This document shows, in pieces, positions 23,177-32,680 of a DNA stretch of 64,000 nucleotides (positions are counted from its first letter, which is position 1; the number at the start of each line of letters is the position of its first letter). Position numbers and translations under genes: made by a program. The DNA is from GWE2-40-63 sp050179685. GTDB taxonomy: Bacteria > Bacteroidota > Bacteroidia > Bacteroidales > SZUA-534. The notes beneath the pieces were generated by a model. The model was given only the letters and a program-made list of their open reading frames with translations. It was not told where the DNA came from and searched no databases. The stretch is taken from positions 14,094 to 78,093 of the forward strand of contig JBFXEW010000024.1 of NCBI GenBank assembly GCA_050179685.1, given 5' to 3'.

Positions 23177-24217
23177 ATGAGAGAAAAATTTTTAATTGTT
23201 GACGATATTCAAGCCAATACGCAGTTAATTGCGGCCATCCTGGACCAGTTTAACTACGATACGCTTGAAGCAAATAGTGGTTTGGAGGCTCTTGAACTAC
23301 TTAAGGAGCATAATGTCGATTTGGTATTGCTCGATATTATGATGCCTGAAATGGACGGGATTGAAACCTGCCGACGTATTAAAGAGGATTCCCGGAATAT
23401 TGATTTGCCCATTATATTTTTATCGGCACGTAACGATACCGATATTGTTGTTGAGGGTTTTAAAGTAGGCGGTCACGATTATATTTCGAAACCCTTTGAT
23501 AACGAGATTTTACGAATTCGCATAAAAACACACATTGAGCTTAAACGCAATAAAGCGCAATTGAATAAAGCGCATCAGGAACTGCAGCAATTAAACAGTA
23601 CAAAGAACGGGTTTATGCGCTTAATGAGCCAGAACCTAAAACAACCGGTAAGCGAAATCCTTAAAATTAACCACCTGTTAAAAGAGCTGGTCGATTCAAA
23701 AGAACTGGTGGGTTACATCAATAAACTGAACAGCTCGGTTAAGCAACTCGAGAAATTCTCGTCGACGGCTATGCTGCTTAACGATTTAAAGCTTAACAGC
23801 AATGAATTGGACGTGGCTCCGGTTTCGTTGCAGCTTTTGATTGATGAAGCCTTATTGCAGCAATCGGCAGCTATTAGTTCACGTAAGCTGCATTTCGAAA
23901 TGAAACCCATAGCCGGCGATTTGCTGGTGAATGGTGAAAAAAAGTTGTTGGTTTTAGCTTTGGTAAAACTTTTTGAAGCCATAATTTCAAACTATGAAAA
24001 AGAGACCAAAACCCTTATTGATGTGAATCAGGAGCAGAACCTGATAAAGATGATAATAGAAGTTCAAGGTGAACAGGATCCAGACAATAAGGAACAATTG
24101 AATTTTAACCGGAATTTATCGTTAATGCTTAGCAAACTGATTCTGGAATTACATGGATTCGAAATTTCATCGTACCGATCAACATCAGGAAATGGGTTCA
24201 TAAAAATTACCTTTTAA
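23177..24217 (+). CDS. Receiver domain fused to a degenerate histidine kinase
   Basis: 346 residues. An intact receiver (1-120) has acidic pocket D9/D10, phospho-acceptor D53 in LLDIMMPEMDG, and K105. A coiled coil (about 120-142) leads to a kinase-like region whose H-box reads FMRLMSQNLKQP, with Gln152 exactly where the neighbouring kinase at 18666 has its catalytic His (FSIIAHDLKNP). The ATPase-like part lacks the N-box Asn (ALVKLFEAII) and the DxGxG motif, and is short. So it can probably receive phosphate but not autophosphorylate. It is followed after 19 bp by the ABC transporter gene, which suggests that it regulates that protein. Confidence 0.85.
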   Translation: MREKFLIVDDIQANTQLIAAILDQFNYDTLEANSGLEALELLKEHNVDLVLLDIMMPEMDGIETCRRIKEDSRNIDLPIIFLSARNDTDIVVEGFKVGGHDYISKPFDNEILRIRIKTHIELKRNKAQLNKAHQELQQLNSTKNGFMRLMSQNLKQPVSEILKINHLLKELVDSKELVGYINKLNSSVKQLEKFSSTAMLLNDLKLNSNELDVAPVSLQLLIDEALLQQSAAISSRKLHFEMKPIAGDLLVNGEKKLLVLALVKLFEAIISNYEKETKTLIDVNQEQNLIKMIIEVQGEQDPDNKEQLNFNRNLSLMLSKLILELHGFEISSYRSTSGNGFIKITF

Positions 24218-24236
24218 TTCACCAAGCAAGTTTTGA

Positions 24237-27200
24237 ATGAACGAAACGGTACTCAATTCCATAATAAAACTTTTTGCCCTCATAACGCTTTACGACAAAG
24301 AAAGTGATACTTTTTTATCGAAAGGCTTTGTTAAGCTTTTTTTAAAACGCCAGTTTAACGAGACCGTGCAAGCCGAACAAATGGAGAATTACGATTCGTG
24401 CATGGTTCGGTATAAATCGGAAACGGCTACCCAAAACGATTACGAAGAAACCCTGCTGTCGCTTTGTTCCCGTATTGGTCCAAAAATAACAAGAAACCAG
24501 CGGCTTATTATTTTGGTAAATGTACTTCAGTATTTAAAGCATAACATGGCTTTTTCTGATGTTGATCCGCTACAGGAGCCCGAATCGTTTCATATTTCGT
24601 TTAAAATTGCGCGGACTTTTCATTTTACCGAAGACGAATACTTTACCCTGAAAGGTTTTTTAAGCGATCAGCTGGCAAGCATTCCAAACAAAGAACAGTT
24701 GTTAATTAGTTGCCCCGAGTCGGGGTTCGGATATGCCGGAATTAAACAGCATGTGAATAATAGTTTGCAGGGGCAATTGGTGTTTTTGTATCTGCCGGCC
24801 ACTTTCACGCTTTTGTTTCGGTGTAAAGGCGAAACAACACTTAGTTACCAAAGTAAAACGGTTTATTCAGAACTCACCTATATTTTTGAACCGGGTTCTT
24901 ACATTACAATTACCGATGAGCTAAGTATTTATTACAACGAGGTGATTCTGAATTTTCAAAAAATTCAGCAAAAGCTTCAGCTCGATGCCAGCGAAATTGC
25001 CTTTCGTTTTCCCCATTCAAAACATGGCATTGAACCCTTTAGTTTTAGTGCCCGTTCGGGAGAGCTGGTGGGGATTATGGGAATAAGCGGTTCAGGAAAA
25101 TCGACCTTGCTTAACCTGTTAAACGGTACTTTGCCCTTAAATGATGGAAGTATTTATATCAATGGCCGCTCGGTTCATGAAGCGGGCGCAAACCTGAATG
25201 GAATTATTGGCTATGTGCCCCAGGATGATCTTATTATTGAAGAACTCACCGTTTTTGAAAACCTGTATTACAACGCCCGGCTGTGTTTTGGAAATCTGAC
25301 AAAACAAAAACTTACCGATAAGGTAAATCAGGAATTGAAAGCACTCGATATTTACGACGCTAAAGATTTACCAGCCGGGAATCCTTTAAATAAATTTATT
25401 AGCGGGGGTCAGCGAAAGCGTTTGAACATTGCATTAGAAACCATTCGTAAGCCAGCCGTTTTGTTTATCGACGAACCAACTTCGGGTTTGTCGTCGAGCG
25501 ATTCAGACAAGATTGTAAGCCTGCTAAAACAACTTACCCTGTCGGGAAAACTGTTGTTTATTAATATCCATCAGCCCTCGTCCGATGTGTTTAAAAAGCT
25601 CGATAAGCTTTTGGTGCTCGACAAAGGGGGACGACCGGTATATTTTGGCAATCCGGTTGATGCGTTGATTTATTTTCGCGAAAACACCCAGCAAATCGAT
25701 TTGATTGAAGGGCAGTGTCCAACCTGTAAAACGGTGCATCCCGACGATATTCTGGAATTGATTGAACTCAAAAAGGTGGACGAAACCGGCCAGGAAAGTT
25801 CAGAACGTAAACATTCGCCCGATTTTTGGTATCAAAAGTTTCGAAACGAACTAAACATTCCCCTATCGGAAAAACCTGAAGTAAGCGAACTTCCCGAAAT
25901 CAGTTTTGCGCCACCCCGTCGCTGGGCTCAGTTTCTTACTTACCTGAAGCGCAATGTGCTTATTAAAGCCAACGATCGCCAGTTTATAGCCATAAGTTTG
26001 CTGATAACACCTTTTCTGGCGCTCATTCTGAGTTTTTTTGTAAAATCGTATCCCATTATCGACGGAATTCGGGGAGCCTATTCCTTTGCCGAAAACGGAA
26101 ACATTCCTTCGTTTTTATTTATGGCTGTGGTGGTTTCCCTATTTATCGGGCTGTCGATGAGTGCCCAGGATATTATAAAAGACCGCACCATTTTAAAACG
26201 CGAGCAGTTTTTAAATTTAAGCTGGGCTTCGTATTTTAATTCAAAGGTGGTGGTTTTGTTTGTGTTGTCGGCCATTCAGTCAATAAGTTTTTTGCTGATA
26301 GCCAATCCCATTTTAGAAATCAGCGGAATGTTCCTGAGTTTCTTTCTGGTGTTGTTTTCGCTGTCGTTGCTTTCGAATTTAATGGGGCTTTTTCTTTCGG
26401 CTACTGTTAAATCGGTAGTGGCTATTTATATTTTAATTCCTTTGCTTTTAATCCCTCAATTGCTCTTAAGCGGGGTAATTATTCCCTTCGATAAAATAAA
26501 TTACCGGCTGGCATCGCAACAGTATGTGCCCATTGTTGCCGATTTAATGCCCTCACGCTGGGGCTACGAAGCTTTAATGGTTCATCAGTTTACCCACAAC
26601 AAATATCAAAAGTGGTTTTTTGATGTGGACCGGGAGTTGAGTAATGCTTCGTTTTATACTAATTATTCCATTCCTAAGTTGCAGCTTATGATTAATCAGA
26701 TGCAAAATGAGGAAATATCGGTTTTTGGAGATTTGGATAAAAATCAGCAGATACTTTTTAACGAATTAAAACAATTGGAAAAAGAGTTTCAGCTCGATTT
26801 GAGCGAATACCTTGAAACAATAGCTGGTGATAATCAAAAGATAAGCAACCTGAATGAGATAGAATTTATGCTTACGCGTTTAAAATCAGGGTTAAATAAG
26901 CGCATTAATGAATTAACCCTCGTTCGCGACTCGCTGATAACAACACATCCTGATATTAATTTCCTACGAAGCAAATACAATAATGCCAAAGTGGAGGAAG
27001 TGGTAAGAAATTCCCTGAGTTTTGAACGGATTGTTCTCGATAAGCAGCGTTTTGTTCGCAAATACGAACCCATTTATCAGTTGCCCGATTCGGAAACCGG
27101 AAGGGCTCATTTTTATGCTCCTGAAAAAACCTTAGGTAACTTCCAGATACCTACTTTGTATTTTAATCTGCTGATGCTTTGGTTGATGATTCTGGGCTTG

Positions 27201-27284
27201 TACCTTTTTCTTGTATTTAAACTGCACGAAAAACTATTTGGCTTTAACCGAAAAATAGCTAAATCCAAATCCGGATTATTTTAG
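24237..27284 (+). CDS. ABCG-type ABC transporter with large C-terminal extracytoplasmic loop
   Basis: 1015 residues. The N-terminus (about 1-130) is a soluble TerB-like helical domain, followed by a small beta-rich region. The ATPase has Walker A GISGSGKST (about 281-289), signature ISGGQRKRLNIA (about 388) and Walker B VLFIDEPTSG (about 408). ABC-2-type membrane segments start near 584 (AISLLITPFLALILSFFV). A roughly 200-residue loop then precedes the last helix (about 980-1000). ATPase and permease on one chain in that order resembles eukaryotic ABCG half-transporters and a known Bacteroidota group. Substrate unknown. The stop overlaps the convergent PKD gene by 9 bp. It is probably co-transcribed with the receiver/pseudokinase gene. 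Confidence 0.88.
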   Translation: MNETVLNSIIKLFALITLYDKESDTFLSKGFVKLFLKRQFNETVQAEQMENYDSCMVRYKSETATQNDYEETLLSLCSRIGPKITRNQRLIILVNVLQYLKHNMAFSDVDPLQEPESFHISFKIARTFHFTEDEYFTLKGFLSDQLASIPNKEQLLISCPESGFGYAGIKQHVNNSLQGQLVFLYLPATFTLLFRCKGETTLSYQSKTVYSELTYIFEPGSYITITDELSIYYNEVILNFQKIQQKLQLDASEIAFRFPHSKHGIEPFSFSARSGELVGIMGISGSGKSTLLNLLNGTLPLNDGSIYINGRSVHEAGANLNGIIGYVPQDDLIIEELTVFENLYYNARLCFGNLTKQKLTDKVNQELKALDIYDAKDLPAGNPLNKFISGGQRKRLNIALETIRKPAVLFIDEPTSGLSSSDSDKIVSLLKQLTLSGKLLFINIHQPSSDVFKKLDKLLVLDKGGRPVYFGNPVDALIYFRENTQQIDLIEGQCPTCKTVHPDDILELIELKKVDETGQESSERKHSPDFWYQKFRNELNIPLSEKPEVSELPEISFAPPRRWAQFLTYLKRNVLIKANDRQFIAISLLITPFLALILSFFVKSYPIIDGIRGAYSFAENGNIPSFLFMAVVVSLFIGLSMSAQDIIKDRTILKREQFLNLSWASYFNSKVVVLFVLSAIQSISFLLIANPILEISGMFLSFFLVLFSLSLLSNLMGLFLSATVKSVVAIYILIPLLLIPQLLLSGVIIPFDKINYRLASQQYVPIVADLMPSRWGYEALMVHQFTHNKYQKWFFDVDRELSNASFYTNYSIPKLQLMINQMQNEEISVFGDLDKNQQILFNELKQLEKEFQLDLSEYLETIAGDNQKISNLNEIEFMLTRLKSGLNKRINELTLVRDSLITTHPDINFLRSKYNNAKVEEVVRNSLSFERIVLDKQRFVRKYEPIYQLPDSETGRAHFYAPEKTLGNFQIPTLYFNLLMLWLMILGLYLFLVFKLHEKLFGFNRKIAKSKSGLF

Positions 27285-30200
27285 CAGGAAGATTTCACCG
27301 GTTTTTACCCGTTCCGCATTGTCGTACGATAGCACAACAACTTTATAATAATATACATCGGCCGATAAAACGGCTCCTTTGTATTTACCATCCCAGGGGG
27401 TATGGATATCGTTGGTTTCAAATACTTTTAAACCGAATTTATTATACACTTCAAAGCTAACCAGTTCTTTAATTCCCCAGCCCTTCACAAAAACCGCATC
27501 GTTTGCGCCATCGTCGTTGGGTGTAAATGCTGAAGGTAATGCTAACGAGTATTTAACATCCATCTTAAGGGTAATGCTGTCCGTAACCGTGAAACAGCCA
27601 TACGGATCGCTGGCAGTTAAATAATACGTTGTGCTTTCTTTGGGTTGAGCCAGCGTGCTTAAGCAATCGAAACAGTCCAAATCGTTTGGCGGCGACCATT
27701 GAAAGAAATCGGCAAATAAAACAGCACTTTCGAGTAAAAGTGATTCTCCGATTATGAGCAGGGTGTCGGTATTTGTAATGGTAACTTCCGGAATTTGTTG
27801 TACTGTAACCCAAACCGAGTCGGAGTTTACACAAAGATTTGTATCGGTAACCCTTACCCGGTAAAAGAGCGAAGAGTCGGGAAAAACCATAGGATGCCTG
27901 GTATTTGATGCTGAAATACTATAATCGGGAAACCAGGAATATGATTCGCCACCGTTAGCGCTGAGCAAAATGGTGTCGCCAATGCATAAAACCGTGTCGT
28001 TCGATACCGTAATTTCAGGTAAGCCAAATACAGTCAGGGTTTTCATTATACTGTCGGCACATTCCAGTTCATTTTTAACCAAAAGTTTTAAGTTGTAGTC
28101 GGTATTTCCGTTTAAAAGCAGTTGGGCATTGTTGGTGTTGGTTTGGTAATTGTTATTCAGCCACCATTCCTGGTGGGTATAACCCAGAGATTCATTGGTA
28201 GCAAATACCTCAAGGGGTTCACAACCTATAGAATCATTAAGTTGAAACTGAGCTTTAATCAGGGGAATGTAAAGCGAGTCGGAAAGCAGTTTGTTGCAGG
28301 TTTGCAGCGAATCGGAACGAAGCAAAAGGTTAAACCGCTGCCAGCCAAAAGTATCAAAGGCATGTTTTAAAGAATCGGCCGTACCCGATGTTCCATCTTC
28401 GAAGAGCCATTCCCAGGTGTAGATGTTTACATCCTGTTCGAATGAAAACCAATAATCGTTATTAATGCAGGCTTCGTCGGGTGCAATTATTTGGGCAAAA
28501 GGACCATTTATTTTTAGTGCATCTGCTTTGTTCAGGGTGTTTTTGCAGCCATTTTGCGAAGTTATCAGCAAGCTTACATCGAACCATCCGGGTTTTTGGT
28601 AAGTGTGCAGTGGGTTTTTTCCTGAGACGGCTGCGCTCTCATCACCAAAATTCCAGTTCCAGGCTTTTATAGCTCCTTCGCTTGCATCGTAGAACTTAAC
28701 CAGTGCCGGGTAACAGGAGGGATTGGTAATTTCGAAAGTAAAATCGGGCTTTGGAAGCGCTTCAATATAAATGCTGTCCGGGAAACGATACGTAGTGTCG
28801 CATCCCAGTGAATCCATAAGATAAAGTTGCAGGTGAAAATATCCGGTATCGGTGTAAGCATGTATGGGGTTTGCTGAATCGGACAGGAAGCCATCGCCAA
28901 AAAACCAGGTGTTTTCAACCAGGTTTCCGGCCGAGAGGTTTTGAAACGGAATGGAATCGAACTGGCAGTTTATAAGAGCCGGAACATTAATTTTTGGCTG
29001 GGGCCGCGAGGTATAAAAAGCATTTTCCAGCGTCAGGCTATCGGTGCAACCCACGGCATCTTCAACAATGAGTTGTATGGAATGAAAGCCCGTATCAGCC
29101 AGCGTGAGCGACGGAATTTGTCCGGTAGCAGCTAAGGTGTTGTTTATGTACCAATTCCATCCAACAAGTGTTGTGTCGCTGGCAGAAAAGTCGCTAAGCT
29201 GGAGTAGTAATGGGCTGCAACCGATGACTGTATCGGTAATAAAATCAGCCTGGGGTTTGTGAATGTTAATGGTAAGCGTGGTATCGTCGGAGCAACCGTT
29301 TAAGTCCGTAACCAATAAGTTTACCTGATATTCGCCACGCTGCGGAAACTGGTAATAGAACCCGTCGGATTGCATAAACGAGGTGTCGTTGCCGATGGTC
29401 CAGAAATAGTTCCCCAATTGTTTATCGACCCAAAACCAGGATTCATCCTGCGAAGCTGAGCCGTCGAGAAGGATGGAATCTTCGAGGCAATAATCGGATT
29501 TGCCAAAAGCAAAATTGCTTTTAACCAATCGGGGTTTGGCCATATAAGCCAGTTCTATAGCACAACCATTGTCGTAATTGTGTCCATAAAGTTTTACCGG
29601 ATAGTTGATGTTTTGTGCATAAGTGTGCGTCAGCGCCGTGGTTTGGGTTGAATCGTAGCTTCCGTCGCCAAACTCCCAGAAAATGGAATCGGCTCCTTTA
29701 ATGGTCGATGCAAATTCATAAGTCAGGGGGCTTGAACAGTCGTAGGAATATTGCATGGAACCGGCCGGCCCTTTAATATAGGCAACGCTGTCTTTTATTA
29801 CCGGTTCGCTTTTACAGCCATTGTAAAAAACCGAAAGCACCGCGTCCATATAGCCCGTATCGGTAAAAACGTGCATCGGGTTTTTCAGATTACTCGATCG
29901 GCCATCGGAAAAAAACCATTCCCAGGCATCAATTAATTCGTCGTTTGTCGATTGGTTGACAAAGCTAATGGCTTCGGAGCCGCAGACATTGGTGTTTCCC
30001 GAAACGGTAAAATCAGGAATTTGTGGGGTACCTGCTTCAACCTGGGCGGTAAACCGGTTAATACAATTGGCCGAGTTGGTAACGGTTAATTCTACCGTGT
30101 ATTCGCCGGGTTCTGTAAATATTTGCGAAGCATTTTCTGCATCAATACTTTGGCCATTTCCAAAATCCCAGCTAAAATGGGTCAGGGTTTCGTCGGGATT

Positions 30201-31649
30201 GGTACTTTGGCTTTTATTCAGAAAATCGATGGACAGGGGAACGCATCCGGTTAACGAACCTCTGTTGGCGCTGGTGTCGTTGGGTGTAAAATATATTTTT
30301 GGCAAAATAATTTCAATGTGTTCACTTATGGAGACTGTATCGGTGCAGCCAAATAAACTGGTAGCAATCAGGGTATCGCTATAAGTTTCGCGGTAAGCTT
30401 CGTCTAATGCGGTTGTAGCATTAAAAGTAACTGAAGGGTTTTCGTCGCTGATTTGGGTTCCGTTTCCAAACTTCCAGGTAAACATGGCGGCATGAGCCGA
30501 TAAGTTTTGATAATTTACCGTAAAAGGAAGTTCGCAGCCATAGGTTTTATCAGCCATAAATCCGGCCTGTAGCGAATCGACCCAAAGGGTTGCCCTTGCT
30601 GTATCGGAACAGATGTTTTGCATTTTTCCAATGAGTTCAACGGTATAAGTTCCTCCCTGGCTAAAGCTTTTTAGCGGTTCAAATTCGGTCGAGTTTGTGG
30701 TGTCGCTAAAGCTCCAAAAGTAGTTGGTGGCTCCAATTGACTGGTTTTTCAGTTCCAGTTCCTGGTTTTTACACAAACTGTCGTTGAGGTAAGTAAAAGC
30801 TACCTGTAAATCCTGCATCTTTACCAGATTTGCTTTAGTCAGGGTGGTTGAACACCCGTAATCGTCTGTGGCTTTTAAAGTAACGGTGTAATTTCCAAAA
30901 CCCTGATAAAAGTGAGTGGGATGCGCTTCGAACGAAGTCTGTGAATCGCCAAAATTCCATTCAAAAGAAAGTTCAGTTAAGCCTGTCGACAGATTGGTAA
31001 AGACTACGGTTTGGGTATCGGCACATGATAGCGTATTTCCGGAAGTGAAATTCACTACCGGATTTTTTGTCACCTCTATCAGTTTATCTTTTGAGATGCT
31101 GCTTTCGCATCCGTTGTGATCGGTAATAAAAAGCGTTGGAGAATAAACACCTGCAGTTGCATAGCTGTGTGTGGGTTCGTAATCGGTACTAAAGCTTTGA
31201 TTGCCAAAATCCCAGGTAAAATCTTTAATGGTGGTATCGCCGGGTTGCGATTCGTTGGCAAAAGCAAATTCCGAACCCTGACAGGCCACATTAGCTGAGA
31301 GCAGCGAAAAACCAGCTATGGGTGGATTATATATCGTAATCAGATTTGTTTTGGTCAAGGTGTCGGTTTCGCTTCCGTTGCTTGTAATTAAGCTTACTGT
31401 ATAAATGCCCGGATTTTGATAGATGGTCTGTGGATTGGCCAGGCTGGAGCTTTGTCCGTTGCCAAAATCCCAGTGGTAAGTTAACGTTCCCACTCCTGTC
31501 GATTGATTGGTAAACTGTACCAACAACGAGCCACAACCTTTGGTATTATTAGCTTCGAACAGAGCCTGAACCTGAGCCGAAGCTGGCGAAAAAGCCATAA
31601 GCCCAAGCAGGGTGACAAGTATCAAAAGTTGGTGGGTTTGCTTCTTCAT
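27276..31649 (-). CDS. Giant PKD-repeat T9SS cargo protein with gliding-motility C-terminal domain
   Basis: 1457 residues. A signal peptide (1-25) is followed by about 14 PKD-like domains with motifs such as YHWDFGNGQSSS and NTWFFGDGF, two Ig-like domains (about 1220-1360), and a C-terminal CHU_C domain (LPSAFTPNDDGANDAVFVKG to the end), which is a type B T9SS sorting signal. The product should be exported by T9SS and held at the surface as an adhesin or filament. The adjacent upstream PorP/SprF gene (12 bp away, same strand) matches known pairing of SprF-like proteins with type B cargo, as for SprB in Flavobacterium johnsoniae. Partner or surface unknown. Confidence 0.9.
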   Translation of the reverse strand: MKKQTHQLLILVTLLGLMAFSPASAQVQALFEANNTKGCGSLLVQFTNQSTGVGTLTYHWDFGNGQSSSLANPQTIYQNPGIYTVSLITSNGSETDTLTKTNLITIYNPPIAGFSLLSANVACQGSEFAFANESQPGDTTIKDFTWDFGNQSFSTDYEPTHSYATAGVYSPTLFITDHNGCESSISKDKLIEVTKNPVVNFTSGNTLSCADTQTVVFTNLSTGLTELSFEWNFGDSQTSFEAHPTHFYQGFGNYTVTLKATDDYGCSTTLTKANLVKMQDLQVAFTYLNDSLCKNQELELKNQSIGATNYFWSFSDTTNSTEFEPLKSFSQGGTYTVELIGKMQNICSDTARATLWVDSLQAGFMADKTYGCELPFTVNYQNLSAHAAMFTWKFGNGTQISDENPSVTFNATTALDEAYRETYSDTLIATSLFGCTDTVSISEHIEIILPKIYFTPNDTSANRGSLTGCVPLSIDFLNKSQSTNPDETLTHFSWDFGNGQSIDAENASQIFTEPGEYTVELTVTNSANCINRFTAQVEAGTPQIPDFTVSGNTNVCGSEAISFVNQSTNDELIDAWEWFFSDGRSSNLKNPMHVFTDTGYMDAVLSVFYNGCKSEPVIKDSVAYIKGPAGSMQYSYDCSSPLTYEFASTIKGADSIFWEFGDGSYDSTQTTALTHTYAQNINYPVKLYGHNYDNGCAIELAYMAKPRLVKSNFAFGKSDYCLEDSILLDGSASQDESWFWVDKQLGNYFWTIGNDTSFMQSDGFYYQFPQRGEYQVNLLVTDLNGCSDDTTLTINIHKPQADFITDTVIGCSPLLLQLSDFSASDTTLVGWNWYINNTLAATGQIPSLTLADTGFHSIQLIVEDAVGCTDSLTLENAFYTSRPQPKINVPALINCQFDSIPFQNLSAGNLVENTWFFGDGFLSDSANPIHAYTDTGYFHLQLYLMDSLGCDTTYRFPDSIYIEALPKPDFTFEITNPSCYPALVKFYDASEGAIKAWNWNFGDESAAVSGKNPLHTYQKPGWFDVSLLITSQNGCKNTLNKADALKINGPFAQIIAPDEACINNDYWFSFEQDVNIYTWEWLFEDGTSGTADSLKHAFDTFGWQRFNLLLRSDSLQTCNKLLSDSLYIPLIKAQFQLNDSIGCEPLEVFATNESLGYTHQEWWLNNNYQTNTNNAQLLLNGNTDYNLKLLVKNELECADSIMKTLTVFGLPEITVSNDTVLCIGDTILLSANGGESYSWFPDYSISASNTRHPMVFPDSSLFYRVRVTDTNLCVNSDSVWVTVQQIPEVTITNTDTLLIIGESLLLESAVLFADFFQWSPPNDLDCFDCLSTLAQPKESTTYYLTASDPYGCFTVTDSITLKMDVKYSLALPSAFTPNDDGANDAVFVKGWGIKELVSFEVYNKFGLKVFETNDIHTPWDGKYKGAVLSADVYYYKVVVLSYDNAERVKTGEIFLLK

Positions 31650-31661
31650 TACAACATTATT

Positions 31662-32672
31662 TTAGTAAAATTCGCAAGGTAACACATGTTTGGTAATGCT
31701 TGCATCGAATCCATTATAAACCAGTGCCAGCTCAAAGGTGTTAAACGAATGAACCAGCCTGTTTCCGAACTGATACGGAAATTTGTAATTCAGGGTAACA
31801 GTCATTCGTTTCCATTGAACTCCGGCTAATACCGCAAGCGACTGTGGGTAGTTTTTTGTATTGATACCCGCACTGGCGCCGGCAATTATTTTATTCAAAG
31901 GCGGTACACTTTGGCTCACGTCGTAGGTGGCAAATGCCCCCAGCGTATTTCGTGTGTTGTAGTTTGTATGGTTTACCCAAATAAAGGGAGTAAGTATGAT
32001 TTGTTGCGTATGAATTTCAGTTTTTATGCTTGCATTAAACGTTGGTATTACTACCGCCTGATAGAACTCCAGTTTTTGAGTGTTAAGGTGCAGGTACGAT
32101 AAACCAATTTCATAATTTCTGTCCTTGAACACAAAGCGGTAAGCTGCTCCTATATTGATGGCTAAAGTAGTTTGCGGAGCAATGGAATACGTTTCTAAGG
32201 TGGGTGCTCCCGGGTCGAATCCGCCGGTGTTTCGGTCGTACTGATCGGGAAAAGTGAGGGCACTTTGATCGAGCGCGCTGTAAACCAATCCGGGTTGAAT
32301 CCCAATCCGAAGCGAACTCTGGTAAAAGCGTAAATGAAAGGCTCCGGTAACAAAAAACCGACTAATTTTGACAGGGCTGTTCGTAAGGTGTTCCTGTTTA
32401 AAATAAGCACCAAGTGCTAATTTATTGGGAAAATAGCTGACGGTGTAATCACCGGCCATAAAAAACGAAGGATATGCTTTTGGAGCAATGGTTTTATTTA
32501 AAAAGTAATTATTGTAGAGCCGCCATTTGTATTGGTGATTACCTGTGTTAGCAGGATTTATAAGCTGGTCGGATGCTGTAAATTGCAGGTTGTCGAAAGT
32601 TTGTCCGTAGCCTCCAAAATAAGCACCGTAAAAAAATAGAACAAAAAGTAGTATTTTTAGAGACTTAACCAT
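31662..32672 (-). CDS. PorP/SprF family type IX secretion outer-membrane protein
   Basis: 336 residues with a signal peptide (LKILLFVLFFYGAYFGGYGQ). The opening FDNLQFTASDQLINPANTGN is the family hallmark, and amphipathic beta strands continue to the end, as expected for an outer-membrane barrel. PorP/SprF proteins anchor or help export type B T9SS cargo. It is first in an operon with the PKD protein. Its start codon is only 8 bp from the divergent OmpA start, so the control region must be very compact or lie inside coding DNA. Confidence 0.9.
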   Translation of the reverse strand: MVKSLKILLFVLFFYGAYFGGYGQTFDNLQFTASDQLINPANTGNHQYKWRLYNNYFLNKTIAPKAYPSFFMAGDYTVSYFPNKLALGAYFKQEHLTNSPVKISRFFVTGAFHLRFYQSSLRIGIQPGLVYSALDQSALTFPDQYDRNTGGFDPGAPTLETYSIAPQTTLAINIGAAYRFVFKDRNYEIGLSYLHLNTQKLEFYQAVVIPTFNASIKTEIHTQQIILTPFIWVNHTNYNTRNTLGAFATYDVSQSVPPLNKIIAGASAGINTKNYPQSLAVLAGVQWKRMTVTLNYKFPYQFGNRLVHSFNTFELALVYNGFDASITKHVLPCEFY

Positions 32673-32680
32673 AAGCGGGC

